Origin: Synergistaceae bacterium | GTDB taxonomy: Bacteria; Synergistota; Synergistia; Synergistales; Aminobacteriaceae | Assembly: GCA_017540085.1 (NCBI GenBank) | Contig: JAFYBQ010000016.1 | Span: forward strand, 1-56,218 | DNA: 56,218 bases | Reading direction: 5' to 3' | Shown here: positions 15,291-24,024 of the stretch, piece after piece | How the letters are laid out: each line of letters begins with the position of its first letter | Position numbering within the stretch: the stretch's first letter is position 1 | Program-made: the position numbers and the translations under genes | Notes under the pieces: generated by a model | What the model was told of the DNA's origin: nothing | What the model saw: only the letters and a program-made list of their open reading frames with translations | Database searches by the model: none

Positions 15291-16592
15291 TCACAGGCAC
15301 GAGTCAACGTCAACCCGGTCAATCATAACGTTCAGAATTTCGCGGTCAGTCTCCCTCATGCCTACCTTCCCGATATAGCCCATATTCTTTATTGTGCGTT
15401 CAACATCATCCTCAACGAATCCTTCACCGCCGCGGAACTCGTCATAATTCATGCTCATGTGGTGCGCTAATATTGCCGCGTGGACTGATGACGCAATTTT
15501 CGCCGCGCAGCTCGGTTTTGCCCCATCGCAGACAATCCCGCCGACATTCGCGAGGGTGTTTGTGATTGTCCGTCCTATGCTTGCGTAGTCTCCTCCGGCC
15601 ATGTACGTTATCCCCGCCCCCGCCCCTGAAGCCGCGCTCACAGCACCGCAGAAAGCCGACAATGAGCCGATAAAGTGCTTGATGTATATTGATACTAGGT
15701 TGCTTACGGCCAAAGCCCTGAACATTTTTCCGCGTGATATTCTCCATCTCTCTGCGTATTCGACAACTGGCAATGTTACAGTGATCCCCTGATTCCCGCT
15801 GCCTGAGTTTATGATTACGGGGAGGGGACATCCGCTCATGCGGGCATCACTTCCGGCGGCGGCACGGGCGCAGGCGCAAGTTCTCACGTCATCGCCCCAT
15901 GTCTCAAGCATAGTTTTGCCGATACACGCACCCCATTTGTTGTCGAGACCTTCCTGCGAGATTCTGACGTTGCACTCAACCTGCCGCGAAAATATTTCCT
16001 CAACGTCAGAAATATTCAGCCCGTCAGCAAAGTCAACAATCCCGTGCAAAGTCATCATGCTTTTGTCTGCTGTTGACTCGGAATCGACTCTCACTTTTTC
16101 GGGGGCATTCTCACTGATGATTTTTCCGTCAAGTTTCACGAGGGTGATATTTGTGTGGAAGTTCTCAATTCTTACGGCTGACTTGTGATTTTGACTCTCC
16201 GCTTCAACCTCGATATACAGATTCGGGACATCCTCAGCCAGTGAGACAGAGCAGAAATTTTCCCGGACAAGTTTCCGCGTCAATGCTCTTGCGTCATCAT
16301 CCGCGCCGGAAATGACTTCAAGCTCACGCGATGAGTCACCCCCTACAGCGCCGAGAATCGCCGCGGCCTCTATGCCTTTCTGCCCGCCTGAGTTAGGTAC
16401 GATTACGCCCTTCACGTTCTTGATGATGTTGCCTGAACATGATACATGAAGGTGTGTTGCGTCCTCCCCTAAAATTTCGCGTGCCTTTGCTGAGGCGTAA
16501 GCTATTGCTATCGGTTCTGTACAGCCCATCGCAGGCACTAATTCTTCACGCAGAATCGCTATGTAGTTTTCGTACTGGTCATGTGAAATCAT
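15291..16592 (-). CDS. cyuA: L-cysteine desulfidase (CyuA/UPF0597 family)
   Basis: The enzyme breaks L-cysteine to pyruvate, ammonia and sulfide using a [4Fe-4S] cluster. The family start ELVPAMGCTEPIAIAYA carries the first cluster cysteine (Cys24). Further conserved cysteines are in RMSGCPLPVI and GIVCDGAKPSCAAKI, with the glycine-rich INSGSGNQGITV segment between. Its length of 433 residues is normal, and it has no signal peptide. I chose ATG 16592, where homology begins, over GTG 16646; GGAGG lies upstream, though rather far. The gene diverges from iscR, so cysteine breakdown and Fe-S assembly share a control region. Sulfide from it could feed energy metabolism or assimilation. Confidence 0.9.
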   Translation of the reverse strand: MISHDQYENYIAILREELVPAMGCTEPIAIAYASAKAREILGEDATHLHVSCSGNIIKNVKGVIVPNSGGQKGIEAAAILGAVGGDSSRELEVISGADDDARALTRKLVRENFCSVSLAEDVPNLYIEVEAESQNHKSAVRIENFHTNITLVKLDGKIISENAPEKVRVDSESTADKSMMTLHGIVDFADGLNISDVEEIFSRQVECNVRISQEGLDNKWGACIGKTMLETWGDDVRTCACARAAAGSDARMSGCPLPVIINSGSGNQGITVTLPVVEYAERWRISRGKMFRALAVSNLVSIYIKHFIGSLSAFCGAVSAASGAGAGITYMAGGDYASIGRTITNTLANVGGIVCDGAKPSCAAKIASSVHAAILAHHMSMNYDEFRGGEGFVEDDVERTIKNMGYIGKVGMRETDREILNVMIDRVDVDSCL

Positions 16593-16666
16593 TGGGATAA
16601 TTTTTCCTCCGCTGAATGTGTATGAAGTTGACTGTGAATTTATCACAATTATATATCATGTCAAAG

Positions 16667-16695
16667 TTGAGAAATTTTGTCGGGTATGCTATTCT
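16667..16695 (+). promoter_or_regulatory. Promoter of the iscR-iscS-iscU operon
   Basis: TTGAGA (16667-16672) and TATTCT (16690-16695) are spaced by 17 bases, and TGC before the -10 gives an extended element. The start point would be near 16702, which excludes the ATG at 16677 as a start and supports GTG 16734. Confidence 0.6.
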
Positions 16696-16733
16696 TTGTG
16701 CCGTCAAAAATCAGTCAGGGGGGTAAAAATTTC

Positions 16734-17207
16734 GTGAGGCTTTCGACATCAGCGCGTTACAGCCTCCGGGCATTGTCGGATTTATGCACGTACCCGGAAG
16801 AGCCTGTATCAGTCAGCGATATAGCGACCCGTCAGAATATTCCCGCGGCATATCTCGAACAGCTTTTCGGGAAATTACGCAGAGCCGGAATACTTGAGAG
16901 CGTGAGAGGCTCACAGGGAGGCTACATTCTTGCGCGCCCTGAGCGTGATATTACGGTCGCTGAAATATTGCAGGCTATAGGCGAGCCGCTGATATTCGGG
17001 TCATGCCAGACGGAAAAAGGCTGCGAGAACGCCGTAAAATGTCCCACGTTCAATTTGTGGCGGAAAGTGAAAGGCTCAGTGGATGAGATTCTCAGGTCAA
17101 CGACTCTTGAGGATATAGCCGGCGAAACATTAACCCTTCTTGACGCACAGCCTGACCCCGAACGCATAGAGGCTAGGCGGAAAGCACAGAAATCAAAGGG
17201 GGAGTAA
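16734..17207 (+). CDS. iscR: Rrf2 family Fe-S regulator, IscR-type
   Basis: A 157-residue winged-helix repressor beginning RLSTSARYSLRAL, with the DNA-reading SVRGSQGGYILARP wing. Three cysteines at 91, 97 and 103 (CQTEKGCENAVKC) match the [2Fe-2S] ligands of IscR in number and spacing. The cluster state probably reports Fe-S demand and controls the operon. GTG 16734 follows GGGGG and fits the promoter; the longer reading would start inside the promoter. iscS begins six bases after its stop, so it is the first gene of iscR-iscS-iscU. Confidence 0.92.
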   Translation: MRLSTSARYSLRALSDLCTYPEEPVSVSDIATRQNIPAAYLEQLFGKLRRAGILESVRGSQGGYILARPERDITVAEILQAIGEPLIFGSCQTEKGCENAVKCPTFNLWRKVKGSVDEILRSTTLEDIAGETLTLLDAQPDPERIEARRKAQKSKGE

Positions 17208-17213
17208 ATTTTC

Positions 17214-18404
17214 ATGTTCGTATACTTGGATCACACAGCAACAACACCGACAAGCCCGGAAGTTTTGCAGGCAATGACTCCATATTTCGGGGAAATTTTC
17301 GGCAACCCTTCAAGCGTCTATTCATTCTCACGCAAAAGCAGAGAGGCCATCAGCAAAGCACGTGAGCAAGTCGCAAACGCACTCAACGCTGACCCGTCAG
17401 AAATATATTTCACAGGCTCCGGGACAGAGGCGGACAACTGGGCATTGAAGGGAACATTAGAGAAGGGGAAAATCGCCGGGAAGAATCACATCATCACTAC
17501 AGCGATTGAACATCACGCGATACTTCACACGTGCGAATATCTCAAGAAAGTAGAAGGTGCTGAAGTAACATATCTTCCTGTTGACGCTGACGGATTCGTG
17601 AGTGTTGACGCTGTGAGGAACGCAATCACCGACAAGACCGCGCTAGTGTCTGTGATGTTCGCGAATAACGAGGTCGGGACAATTGAGCCAGTTGCGGAAA
17701 TCGGAGCATTATGCCGGGAAATGAAGATACCTTTTCACACTGACGCGGTGCAGGCGGCGGCGCACCTCAAAATTGATGTTAAGGCCATGAATATAGATAT
17801 GCTCTCGATGTCGGCGCACAAGATGTACGGCCCAAAGGGAGTCGGAGCGTTATACATGCGGAAGGGACTCAGGCCGGAAAATTTCGTTCACGGAGGAGCG
17901 CAGGAACATGGCCGGAGAGCAAGCACCGAGAATATAGCGGGGATTGTGGGCTTCGGCGCGGCAATGGAAATTTTGCAGGGGAGACTCGCGGAGGATTTAG
18001 CGGTAAATTCAGCAAGAAGAGACAGGCTCATAGCGGGAATATTGGAGCGGATTCCTCACGCGAAACTCAATGGCGCAACAGGCAGTAACAGACTCCCGAA
18101 TAACGTAAATTTCAGCTTTATCGGAGTTGAGGGTGAGACACTGCTGCTTGACCTCGACGCAAAAGGAATATCAGCGTCAACGGGGAGCGCGTGTTCATCA
18201 GAGAGTCTTGACCCCTCGCACGTTCTGTTAGCACTGGGACTGAAACATGAGATGGCGCACGGGTCATTGAGATTCACGCTTGGGCGGCTGAATGACGACT
18301 CGCAGATAGATTATGTTCTTGACGTACTGCCGGAAATTGTAGCAAGACGCCGGGCAATGTCGCCGTTATGGGAAGATTACATGAAATCACAGGAGGGAAA
18401 ATAG
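17214..18404 (+). CDS. iscS: Cysteine desulfurase (IscS/NifS)
   Basis: A class V PLP enzyme of 396 residues that takes sulfur from cysteine for Fe-S cluster assembly. Features are the N-terminal YLDHTATTP motif, TEADN and the IEHHAIL segment (His100), Asp177 in HTDAVQ, PLP lysine Lys203 in SAHKMYGPKG, and catalytic Cys327 in STGSACSSES on the long mobile loop of group I enzymes. It lies between iscR and the scaffold gene with short spacers, the standard minimal Isc order. As group I it differs from the group II lyase at 9639-10784, so the window encodes two distinct desulfurase types. Confidence 0.95.
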   Translation: MFVYLDHTATTPTSPEVLQAMTPYFGEIFGNPSSVYSFSRKSREAISKAREQVANALNADPSEIYFTGSGTEADNWALKGTLEKGKIAGKNHIITTAIEHHAILHTCEYLKKVEGAEVTYLPVDADGFVSVDAVRNAITDKTALVSVMFANNEVGTIEPVAEIGALCREMKIPFHTDAVQAAAHLKIDVKAMNIDMLSMSAHKMYGPKGVGALYMRKGLRPENFVHGGAQEHGRRASTENIAGIVGFGAAMEILQGRLAEDLAVNSARRDRLIAGILERIPHAKLNGATGSNRLPNNVNFSFIGVEGETLLLDLDAKGISASTGSACSSESLDPSHVLLALGLKHEMAHGSLRFTLGRLNDDSQIDYVLDVLPEIVARRRAMSPLWEDYMKSQEGK

Positions 18405-18408
18405 AGTC

Positions 18409-18825
18409 ATGGCATTAGATTACAGCAAAAAGGTAATGGATCACTTCATGAATCCGCGCAACGTAGGCGAGATTGAGAACGCAGACGGAGTCGGCGAGGC
18501 AGGCAATCCTAAATGCGGGGACATCATGAAGATATATTTGAAGGTGAACCCCGACACAAAAATTATCGAGGACGTGAAATTCAAGACGTTCGGCTGCGCT
18601 AGTGCTATAGCGTCGTCGAGCATGGCAACGGAGCTGATAAAGGGACGCACGATTGAGGAAGCGTGGAACCTGACGAACAACGCGGTTGCGGAAGCACTTG
18701 ACGGACTTCCGGCGATAAAGATGCACTGTTCAGTACTGGCGGAAGAGTCGATACATGCCGCGCTGAATGATTACCGAAAGAAGCATGGAATGGAAGAGAT
18801 TCCGATGGAACATCACGAGGATTAG
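18409..18825 (+). CDS. iscU: Fe-S cluster scaffold IscU/NifU N-terminal type
   Basis: A 138-residue U-type scaffold. The three cluster cysteines are Cys36 in GNPKCGD (with Asp38), Cys63 in KTFGCASAIASSS and Cys107 in KMHCSVL, all in expected order. It receives sulfur from IscS and iron to assemble [2Fe-2S] or [4Fe-4S] clusters. The gene follows iscS after four bases and ends the operon before a strong terminator. No hscBA or ferredoxin follows, which is the reduced Isc set found in many anaerobes. Confidence 0.95.
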   Translation: MALDYSKKVMDHFMNPRNVGEIENADGVGEAGNPKCGDIMKIYLKVNPDTKIIEDVKFKTFGCASAIASSSMATELIKGRTIEEAWNLTNNAVAEALDGLPAIKMHCSVLAEESIHAALNDYRKKHGMEEIPMEHHED

Positions 18826-18840
18826 CGGGTGAAAAGAGAG

Positions 18841-18876
18841 TCCCTCTCCTGAGAATTTGCGGGGGAGGGATTTTTG
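18841..18876 (+). terminator. Terminator of the isc operon
   Basis: TCCCTCTCC pairs with GGGGAGGGA across a twelve-base loop and is followed by TTTTTG. It lies just past iscU. Confidence 0.8.
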
Positions 18877-18887
18877 TTGCGGTGATG

Positions 18888-19280
18888 TTATTCGTAGTCG
18901 ATACGCTCAATCTTGAAGATTACCGGCCTTGTTCCGTCAGAGCAGCAGGTGATCATAGTGTTCTCGTCCTTCATCCATCCGCGCATAATTGAGCCGCCCT
19001 GCAATCCTGTGTAGATATAGCGCGAAATTGCGTCCCACGCCTCAGAACAGTGAGGTTTTTCCGGCCCTCCTGCGACTGTTGAGGGGTCAGCGTTTGTCTT
19101 TGTGAGTGTGTTGATGCCCATGTGCCAGAAGTCATCGCGCTCATCGTCCCGGAAGAACTCGAACTCATCGCCGACATTGTAGCAGGGGCATTCGCCGGAC
19201 TCAGGGTCAGCGCAGTATTTTTCCTGCAAGTCGGGATAAAGTTTCTTGTCAATGACAGTGAGTCGTACTTTGTGTTTCAC
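18888..19280 (-). CDS. TIGR04076 family protein
   Basis: A 130-residue soluble protein that starts KHKVRLTVIDKKLYPDLQ and contains several cysteines (KYCADPESGECPCYNVGDEF, PHCSEAW, ITCCSDG). This pattern is that of the TIGR04076 family, whose function is unknown. The Cys-rich segments may bind a metal, which is inference. It has its own transcription unit, convergent with the isc operon. The 347 bases upstream contain no other gene on either strand until 19628. Confidence 0.75.
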   Translation of the reverse strand: MKHKVRLTVIDKKLYPDLQEKYCADPESGECPCYNVGDEFEFFRDDERDDFWHMGINTLTKTNADPSTVAGGPEKPHCSEAWDAISRYIYTGLQGGSIMRGWMKDENTMITCCSDGTRPVIFKIERIDYE

Positions 19281-19627
19281 GAATATGCACGTCCTTTGTG
19301 AGATTTGTTTTCAGGCTATCACAATGTTGACGCGGATTCAATTCTGAAGTGTTGCATTTAATGACGGAGGACAAAAATTATCAAATTATCAGGGGAGGGA
19401 TTTTTTTACTCGCATTCATAAAATTTTCTGTTCCACAAAAAACAAGGACAAGAATTTATGCTATAATCATACTCACCTAAAGAATGAAAGCACATGACTT
19501 TTTGGCGTGTGCCAGCAGTCTTATCTTGTCCCGTATAAATTATAACACAGGACATAATAAGATGATTAATAGTTGTGTGCTTAAAATTTTACTGAAGGAA
19601 TCTATTTGCATGAAGGAGGTGTGAATC
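19281..19627. other. Intergenic region with a long leader
   Basis: No gene is supported here. An extended -10 element TGCTATAAT at 19459-19467 would start transcription near 19474, giving a leader of about 155 bases before the small gene at 19628. The leader holds a GCACA/TGTGC stem at about 19490-19514. Its AT content is higher than that of the surrounding genes. Confidence 0.5.
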
Positions 19628-19888
19628 ATGGGATTCTTCAAGGATATGTTTAAGTCCATAGCTAAGATGGGGCCTTTCGGGCTTGAGCGTCCTCGTGATG
19701 CTTTGCGTGCTCTTGAGAGCATCATTCATAGCAACAGAGATGATGATGAGAAAGTCAAACACGCGAAACCCATCTTAATGTGGCTGAAAAGAGTATCACT
19801 CACGGGGGACAGAGAAGCTAATGAGGTACTCAACCAGGTAAGAGACCGCTACAGAAATTTTCTTGACATTAACGGCATCAATGTATAG
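19628..19888 (+). CDS. Small hypothetical protein
   Basis: An 86-residue, highly charged, probably helical protein starting GFFKDMFKSIAKMG. It has no signal peptide, cysteine or recognised motif, and I do not recognise the family. It looks like a real gene because AAGGAGGTG, an unusually good ribosome binding site, lies six bases before ATG 19628, an extended -10 promoter lies upstream, and a terminator directly follows. It stands alone between convergent or divergent units, so context gives no function. Confidence 0.65.
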   Translation: MGFFKDMFKSIAKMGPFGLERPRDALRALESIIHSNRDDDEKVKHAKPILMWLKRVSLTGDREANEVLNQVRDRYRNFLDINGINV

Positions 19889-19903
19889 CTCGCAGATTAA
19901 CGC

Positions 19904-19936
19904 AACTCCTTCTGTATTGTTGCAGGGGGAGTTTTG
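19904..19936 (+). terminator. Rho-independent terminator
   Basis: AACTCC and GGGAGTT arms with a loop of about fifteen bases are followed by TTGTT. It ends the small gene and may also serve citG on the other strand. Confidence 0.6.
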
Positions 19937-20911
19937 TTATGCGCTGTCTTTCTTGTTATGCCGCTCTGATATTGCGTAAATGAAATACGTTACAGCTAAC
20001 AGATCCCCTGCACCGCCCGGACTAATCCATCTCCCGATAAATTCCCCGTCAAGCCTCCGAATGTCCTCAATCCCGAACCCCGACTCAATCATCTTACGCG
20101 CAGCCGTCATAACCTCGTGGGCGGTCTCCATGTCATGCCGTGATATTATGTTCGTGTCGTGAGCATGTGCCATGATGTGAATCAGCGTCATCGACAGAGC
20201 GTCATTGATATTCATTCCCCGCGAAATATATTCCCTCAGCGCAGGAAGCCCCGCAAGCCTCACAGAAGGATAGCCCGACTCAGCCTCGCCCCTTATGCCC
20301 GTTATGCCGTGAATCAGATATACCCGCTCGCCTTTCGTGAGCATGGCCGGATTTTTGTCCTTCACGCCCGCAAAATCTCTCTCGCAGATTCCCGCGCACA
20401 TTTCCCCCGCAAGTGTCATGACTCCTTCCGCAGTAACTTCACGCCCTGAACCCGCCGAATATCCCGCGCACGCACAGAGCAGGCCGAGCGAGAATATTTC
20501 CCCCTTGTGAGTGTTGATTCCCCCGGTTGCCGCGAACATTCGTTTTTCCGCCTCGACTCCAATCTCTCGCACCGCCGGGAAAATTTCAGCAGGAGGAATC
20601 TTATTCGCCCCCCCGCTGAAGCCTTCCCGCGAAAATTCCGTGAAACTTCCCGCAAGGCTCGCCGCGCTCTTCATGAACGTGAAAAAATCCATGTCCCTGT
20701 GCGCCCCTGAGTTATTGCGGTCAACAAGTCCGGGCTTGGGAGTCGCTGACACCTCAAGCAGCATTGCTTCAAGTGCCAGTCTCCCTATGATTTGCGGAAC
20801 TGATGCCGCCTGTGATGTGTTACCCCCCTCCGTGAACGGTGTCCCCCCTAAGTTAGGGGGGATTAAGGGGTGTGCATTACCGTTCGTGAGGACTAAAGGG
20901 GGGTATATCAT
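19937..20911 (-). CDS. citG: Triphosphoribosyl-dephospho-CoA synthase (CitG family)
   Basis: CitG makes the prosthetic group precursor 2'-(5''-triphosphoribosyl)-3'-dephospho-CoA from dephospho-CoA and ATP, used by citrate or malonate lyase acyl carrier proteins. Motifs are EVSATPKPGLVDRNNSGAHRDMDF, ATGGINTHKGEIFSLGLL, AHAHDTNI and the SPGGAGDLLAVTYF end. The first 35 or so residues are not family sequence but the translation of a dispersed GC-hairpin repeat (NPPLIPPNLGGTPF-like). Yet ATG 20911 overlaps the stop of the RND gene as ATGA, which supports that start. No citrate lyase or malonate decarboxylase gene is in the window, so its acceptor protein lies elsewhere. Confidence 0.85.
   Translation of the reverse strand: MIYPPLVLTNGNAHPLIPPNLGGTPFTEGGNTSQAASVPQIIGRLALEAMLLEVSATPKPGLVDRNNSGAHRDMDFFTFMKSAASLAGSFTEFSREGFSGGANKIPPAEIFPAVREIGVEAEKRMFAATGGINTHKGEIFSLGLLCACAGYSAGSGREVTAEGVMTLAGEMCAGICERDFAGVKDKNPAMLTKGERVYLIHGITGIRGEAESGYPSVRLAGLPALREYISRGMNINDALSMTLIHIMAHAHDTNIISRHDMETAHEVMTAARKMIESGFGIEDIRRLDGEFIGRWISPGGAGDLLAVTYFIYAISERHNKKDSA
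20829..20900. repeat. Dispersed GC-hairpin repeat inside the citG 5' end
   Basis: CCCCCCT and AGGGGGG arms enclose a five-base loop, followed by GATTAAGGGG. The same pattern (CCCCCCT, five bases, AGGGGGGAT, then GGGG) recurs at about 55092-55130. It is therefore a dispersed element that here lies within a coding region. Confidence 0.55.
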
Positions 20912-23900
20912 TCTTCATCGTCATCATATTCTTCCTCGTCGTCTTTCTCTGCGTATTCGCGTCCCCTTATTTTTGCCCACAAGAAACGAACACGCCACAC
21001 TAATTTATACGCCGCAGGTATCGACAGCATTGCCAGCATTCCGCCCGCTATCAGTCCCCCGATGGCAACAACTGCAATCGGCCTCTTCATTTCTGACCCT
21101 CGCCCGGTCGACAATAACGGGATTAATGATACGATTGACGTAACGACGGCCATTAACAGCGACTTGAATCGCACGTGGCACGCTTCCTCTACGGCCTCGT
21201 AAGGGTGAGTGCCTTTCAGCCGCAGAACTTCTGCATAGTCGACAACAACAATCGCATTGTTCACGACCATTCCCACAAGCATTATCATTCCGATGATGGC
21301 GAATATTGAGATGTTGACTTCTGAGAGCAGCATTGCAGGAACGACTCCGATTGCCGCCATCGGGACAGTTGCGAGGATTACAACGCTGTACGTCCACGAC
21401 TCCAATATTGCCGCGACAACGAGATATGTTACGACGATTGCGATGATTAGAGTCCGCAATAACTCCGTGAAATTCTCGGCCATGTCTTCCTGTTCGCCTC
21501 CGAAATTTATTGATACACCTTCAGGAAGAGTCATAGCGTTTACGACCTCGCGCATTCTCGCGTTTCCTTCGCCTGATGTTATGTATCTCACTCGCCCAGT
21601 AACAACAACAGCTCTCTCACGTTCAACCCTGCGAATCTCCGTAGGGCCGTCGCTCCACGAAATATCAGCAAGTTCATCAAGCGGAACAAGCCCGTGTGAT
21701 GTCATTATAGGCAGCTCGTGAGCCGTGAATATATCGCTGGCAAGTGAACGTGAAATCCTCGCTTTTATGTCGTACTCATAGCCGCCCTGACGGAATTTCC
21801 CTGAGTCCCTGCCTATGAGATAGCCTCTCACTATGCTTGCGAGATCCGCAATGTTTATCCCTAATGGCGCGAGCCTCCAGCGTATTGGCGTGATTCGGAG
21901 TTCAGGCTTGCCCATTTCCATCTCTATTTTGAGGTCTCGTATTCCCGGAATGACTCTGCCCTTTGCGCGAATCTCCTCGGCTATCGTGTAAAGCTGATTC
22001 AAGTCCTGCCCCTTTATCTGAATTTCTATCGGGTTTCCGAATCCTGAGCGTGTAGCGGCTATTGAGATTTCCACGCCGGGAAGGTCTGAAAGGAACGGGC
22101 GAATCTTGTCCGCAAGTGCCTGTGTTGACGGCCTGTCGGGGTCATCATTCATGTACAGTGCTATTTGAGCCTCACTGATTGAGTTTGACCGCATTGACCC
22201 TGCTACGGTTGATACTACGTTCCTGATGTATTTCCGTTCGGGAATGGAGTCAATGTATTTCTCGACCGTGTAAATCATATCCGCTGTCCTGTGAATTGAT
22301 GAGTTGTTGTCGAGCGTCAATGTGATTCGCACAGTCCCGTCATCAGTTGAGGGCGTAAACTCCGTACCAATGAACGCGCCGAGCTTGAGTGAGCCATACG
22401 TAGCAAGCACCGTGAATATCACCGTCAGAAATGGGAATCTCATGGCCGCGTGCAGAATGATAAAGAACATATCCCGGAAGCCGTCAAATATCCAGTTCCA
22501 CCAGCCTGTGAGAATTTTGCCGATTAACGGAAGCTCGTTGTCATGGCCGGTCTTCTTGATACGGGCGGCAAGGCAGGGAGTAACCGCCATCGTTACCCAC
22601 AAAGAAAAGCACGTAGCATACACGATTGTTACGGCGTAGGGCTTGAGGAACTGCCCCGCGATTGTCGACATCAGCGCGACAGGCATAAACACTCCCAAGT
22701 TCGTCAAGACTCCCGCAAGAACGGATATAGAAATTTCTACGGTGCCTTCCTCGGCGGCCTCAAATGCCCCGTAACCCATATCACGGAATCGGTATATATT
22801 CTGTATGATTAGTATTGCGTTCATGACAAGAGTACCCATTGAGAGCGCGAGTCCCAATGTACTCATCAAGTTTAGCGTGTACCCGTGAACCTGAAGGGGG
22901 ACAAACGTAGCCGCAAATGCAACAGGCATTGAGAACGCCACAATAAATGTCGCTCCGAATCTCCCTAAGAACAGGTAAATCACAAGTGCCGTCAGAGCGA
23001 TTCCGATAGCCGTATCACGGATAATATTTTTGACCGCAGACTCAACAAAACTGGTATCATCATACGTGTATTCATACGTGAAATCGGGGTAATCTTTCAT
23101 TGTCCGGGTCATCAACCGCTTAATCTGCCGTCCTGCCTCTACAACGTCAGCATTTGAGCGCGGGCTTATCCTCAGCTGCACAACAGGATGACCGTCAGCA
23201 CGCGCCATGCTTCTTTGATCTTCCTCGCCGTCAATGACTTCTCCGAGCATTGAGAGTCTCACGGGCTGACCGTTGGCGGTCGGTATGAGTATGTCTTCAA
23301 GCTGTTCCACCTCGTTGAACTCGCCCATGAGTCGCAGTGATACTTCATCTTTTGTCTGAGTAACGTAGCCTGACGGTGTAGTCTGATTGTTGGCCGCAAC
23401 GACTAAGCAGACGTGCATATAGTCTATCCCGTAATCGCTCAGGGCGGCGGGGTCAAGATTGATGTGAATCTCTCTGTCTCTTCCGCCAGTAACGTCAACC
23501 CGCCCGACTCCCTCAACTCGCGCCATAACGGGCTGTATTCTGTCTTCTATGAGCTTCTTTGCGGTCTTCTCCGGCATTGATGATGTGAATGATACGATAA
23601 GGAACGGCTGTGCGGATATGTCGAATTTGCTTGACACTGGCTCGTCTGCGTCATCGGGAAGATCCGGGATTTTTGCCTTCACCTTGTTGTTCACGTCAAC
23701 TAGTGCCAAGTCCGGGTTAGTCCCTGCTTCCATCTCAACGGCTACCATTGAGATACCTTCAATTGAGTATGTTGTGATTGACTTTAGATTTTCGAGGTCA
23801 GCTAATGCGTCTTCAAGAGGTTTGCTGATGAGCTGTTCGATTTCGTTCGGGCCGGCTCCCTGATAGGTAGTGCGGACAAGCACAAAGGGTAATTCAACAT

Positions 23901-24018
23901 CGGGGTAAAGCGTAACGCCTAGTGTGAAATAGCTTGAGATTCCCAGCAGTATCCATATGACAACAGAACACCCGGTAAAGACCGGGTGCGTAATGCAGAA
24001 CTTTATGAATCCTCTCAT
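20908..24018 (-). CDS. RND family efflux transporter, inner-membrane pump
   Basis: A 1036-residue AcrB/HAE1-type pump with twelve membrane helices in two halves and two large periplasmic loops. The N-terminus THPVFTGCSVVIWILLG is followed by YPDVELPFVLVRTTYQGAGPNEIEQ, the first periplasmic pore segment. The helix 4 and 10 regions carry LSMGTLVMNAILIIQNI and GMVVNNAIVVVDY; the classical Asp-Asp pair of AcrB helix 4 is replaced here (MNAILIIQN), which occurs in divergent RND pumps. An acidic C-terminal tail (EKDDEEEYDDDEE) is unusual. The adaptor gene lies six bases upstream and citG overlaps the 3' end by four bases. No outer-membrane channel gene is present. Substrates are unknown. Confidence 0.93.
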   Translation of the reverse strand: MRGFIKFCITHPVFTGCSVVIWILLGISSYFTLGVTLYPDVELPFVLVRTTYQGAGPNEIEQLISKPLEDALADLENLKSITTYSIEGISMVAVEMEAGTNPDLALVDVNNKVKAKIPDLPDDADEPVSSKFDISAQPFLIVSFTSSMPEKTAKKLIEDRIQPVMARVEGVGRVDVTGGRDREIHINLDPAALSDYGIDYMHVCLVVAANNQTTPSGYVTQTKDEVSLRLMGEFNEVEQLEDILIPTANGQPVRLSMLGEVIDGEEDQRSMARADGHPVVQLRISPRSNADVVEAGRQIKRLMTRTMKDYPDFTYEYTYDDTSFVESAVKNIIRDTAIGIALTALVIYLFLGRFGATFIVAFSMPVAFAATFVPLQVHGYTLNLMSTLGLALSMGTLVMNAILIIQNIYRFRDMGYGAFEAAEEGTVEISISVLAGVLTNLGVFMPVALMSTIAGQFLKPYAVTIVYATCFSLWVTMAVTPCLAARIKKTGHDNELPLIGKILTGWWNWIFDGFRDMFFIILHAAMRFPFLTVIFTVLATYGSLKLGAFIGTEFTPSTDDGTVRITLTLDNNSSIHRTADMIYTVEKYIDSIPERKYIRNVVSTVAGSMRSNSISEAQIALYMNDDPDRPSTQALADKIRPFLSDLPGVEISIAATRSGFGNPIEIQIKGQDLNQLYTIAEEIRAKGRVIPGIRDLKIEMEMGKPELRITPIRWRLAPLGINIADLASIVRGYLIGRDSGKFRQGGYEYDIKARISRSLASDIFTAHELPIMTSHGLVPLDELADISWSDGPTEIRRVERERAVVVTGRVRYITSGEGNARMREVVNAMTLPEGVSINFGGEQEDMAENFTELLRTLIIAIVVTYLVVAAILESWTYSVVILATVPMAAIGVVPAMLLSEVNISIFAIIGMIMLVGMVVNNAIVVVDYAEVLRLKGTHPYEAVEEACHVRFKSLLMAVVTSIVSLIPLLSTGRGSEMKRPIAVVAIGGLIAGGMLAMLSIPAAYKLVWRVRFLWAKIRGREYAEKDDEEEYDDDEE

Positions 24019-24024
24019 GAAAAT

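Noticed and set aside
16677-16733. ATG 16677 as the start of iscR
   Set aside because: It lies between the -35 and -10 boxes of a good promoter and adds residues not found in Rrf2 proteins; GTG 16734 has a ribosome binding site.
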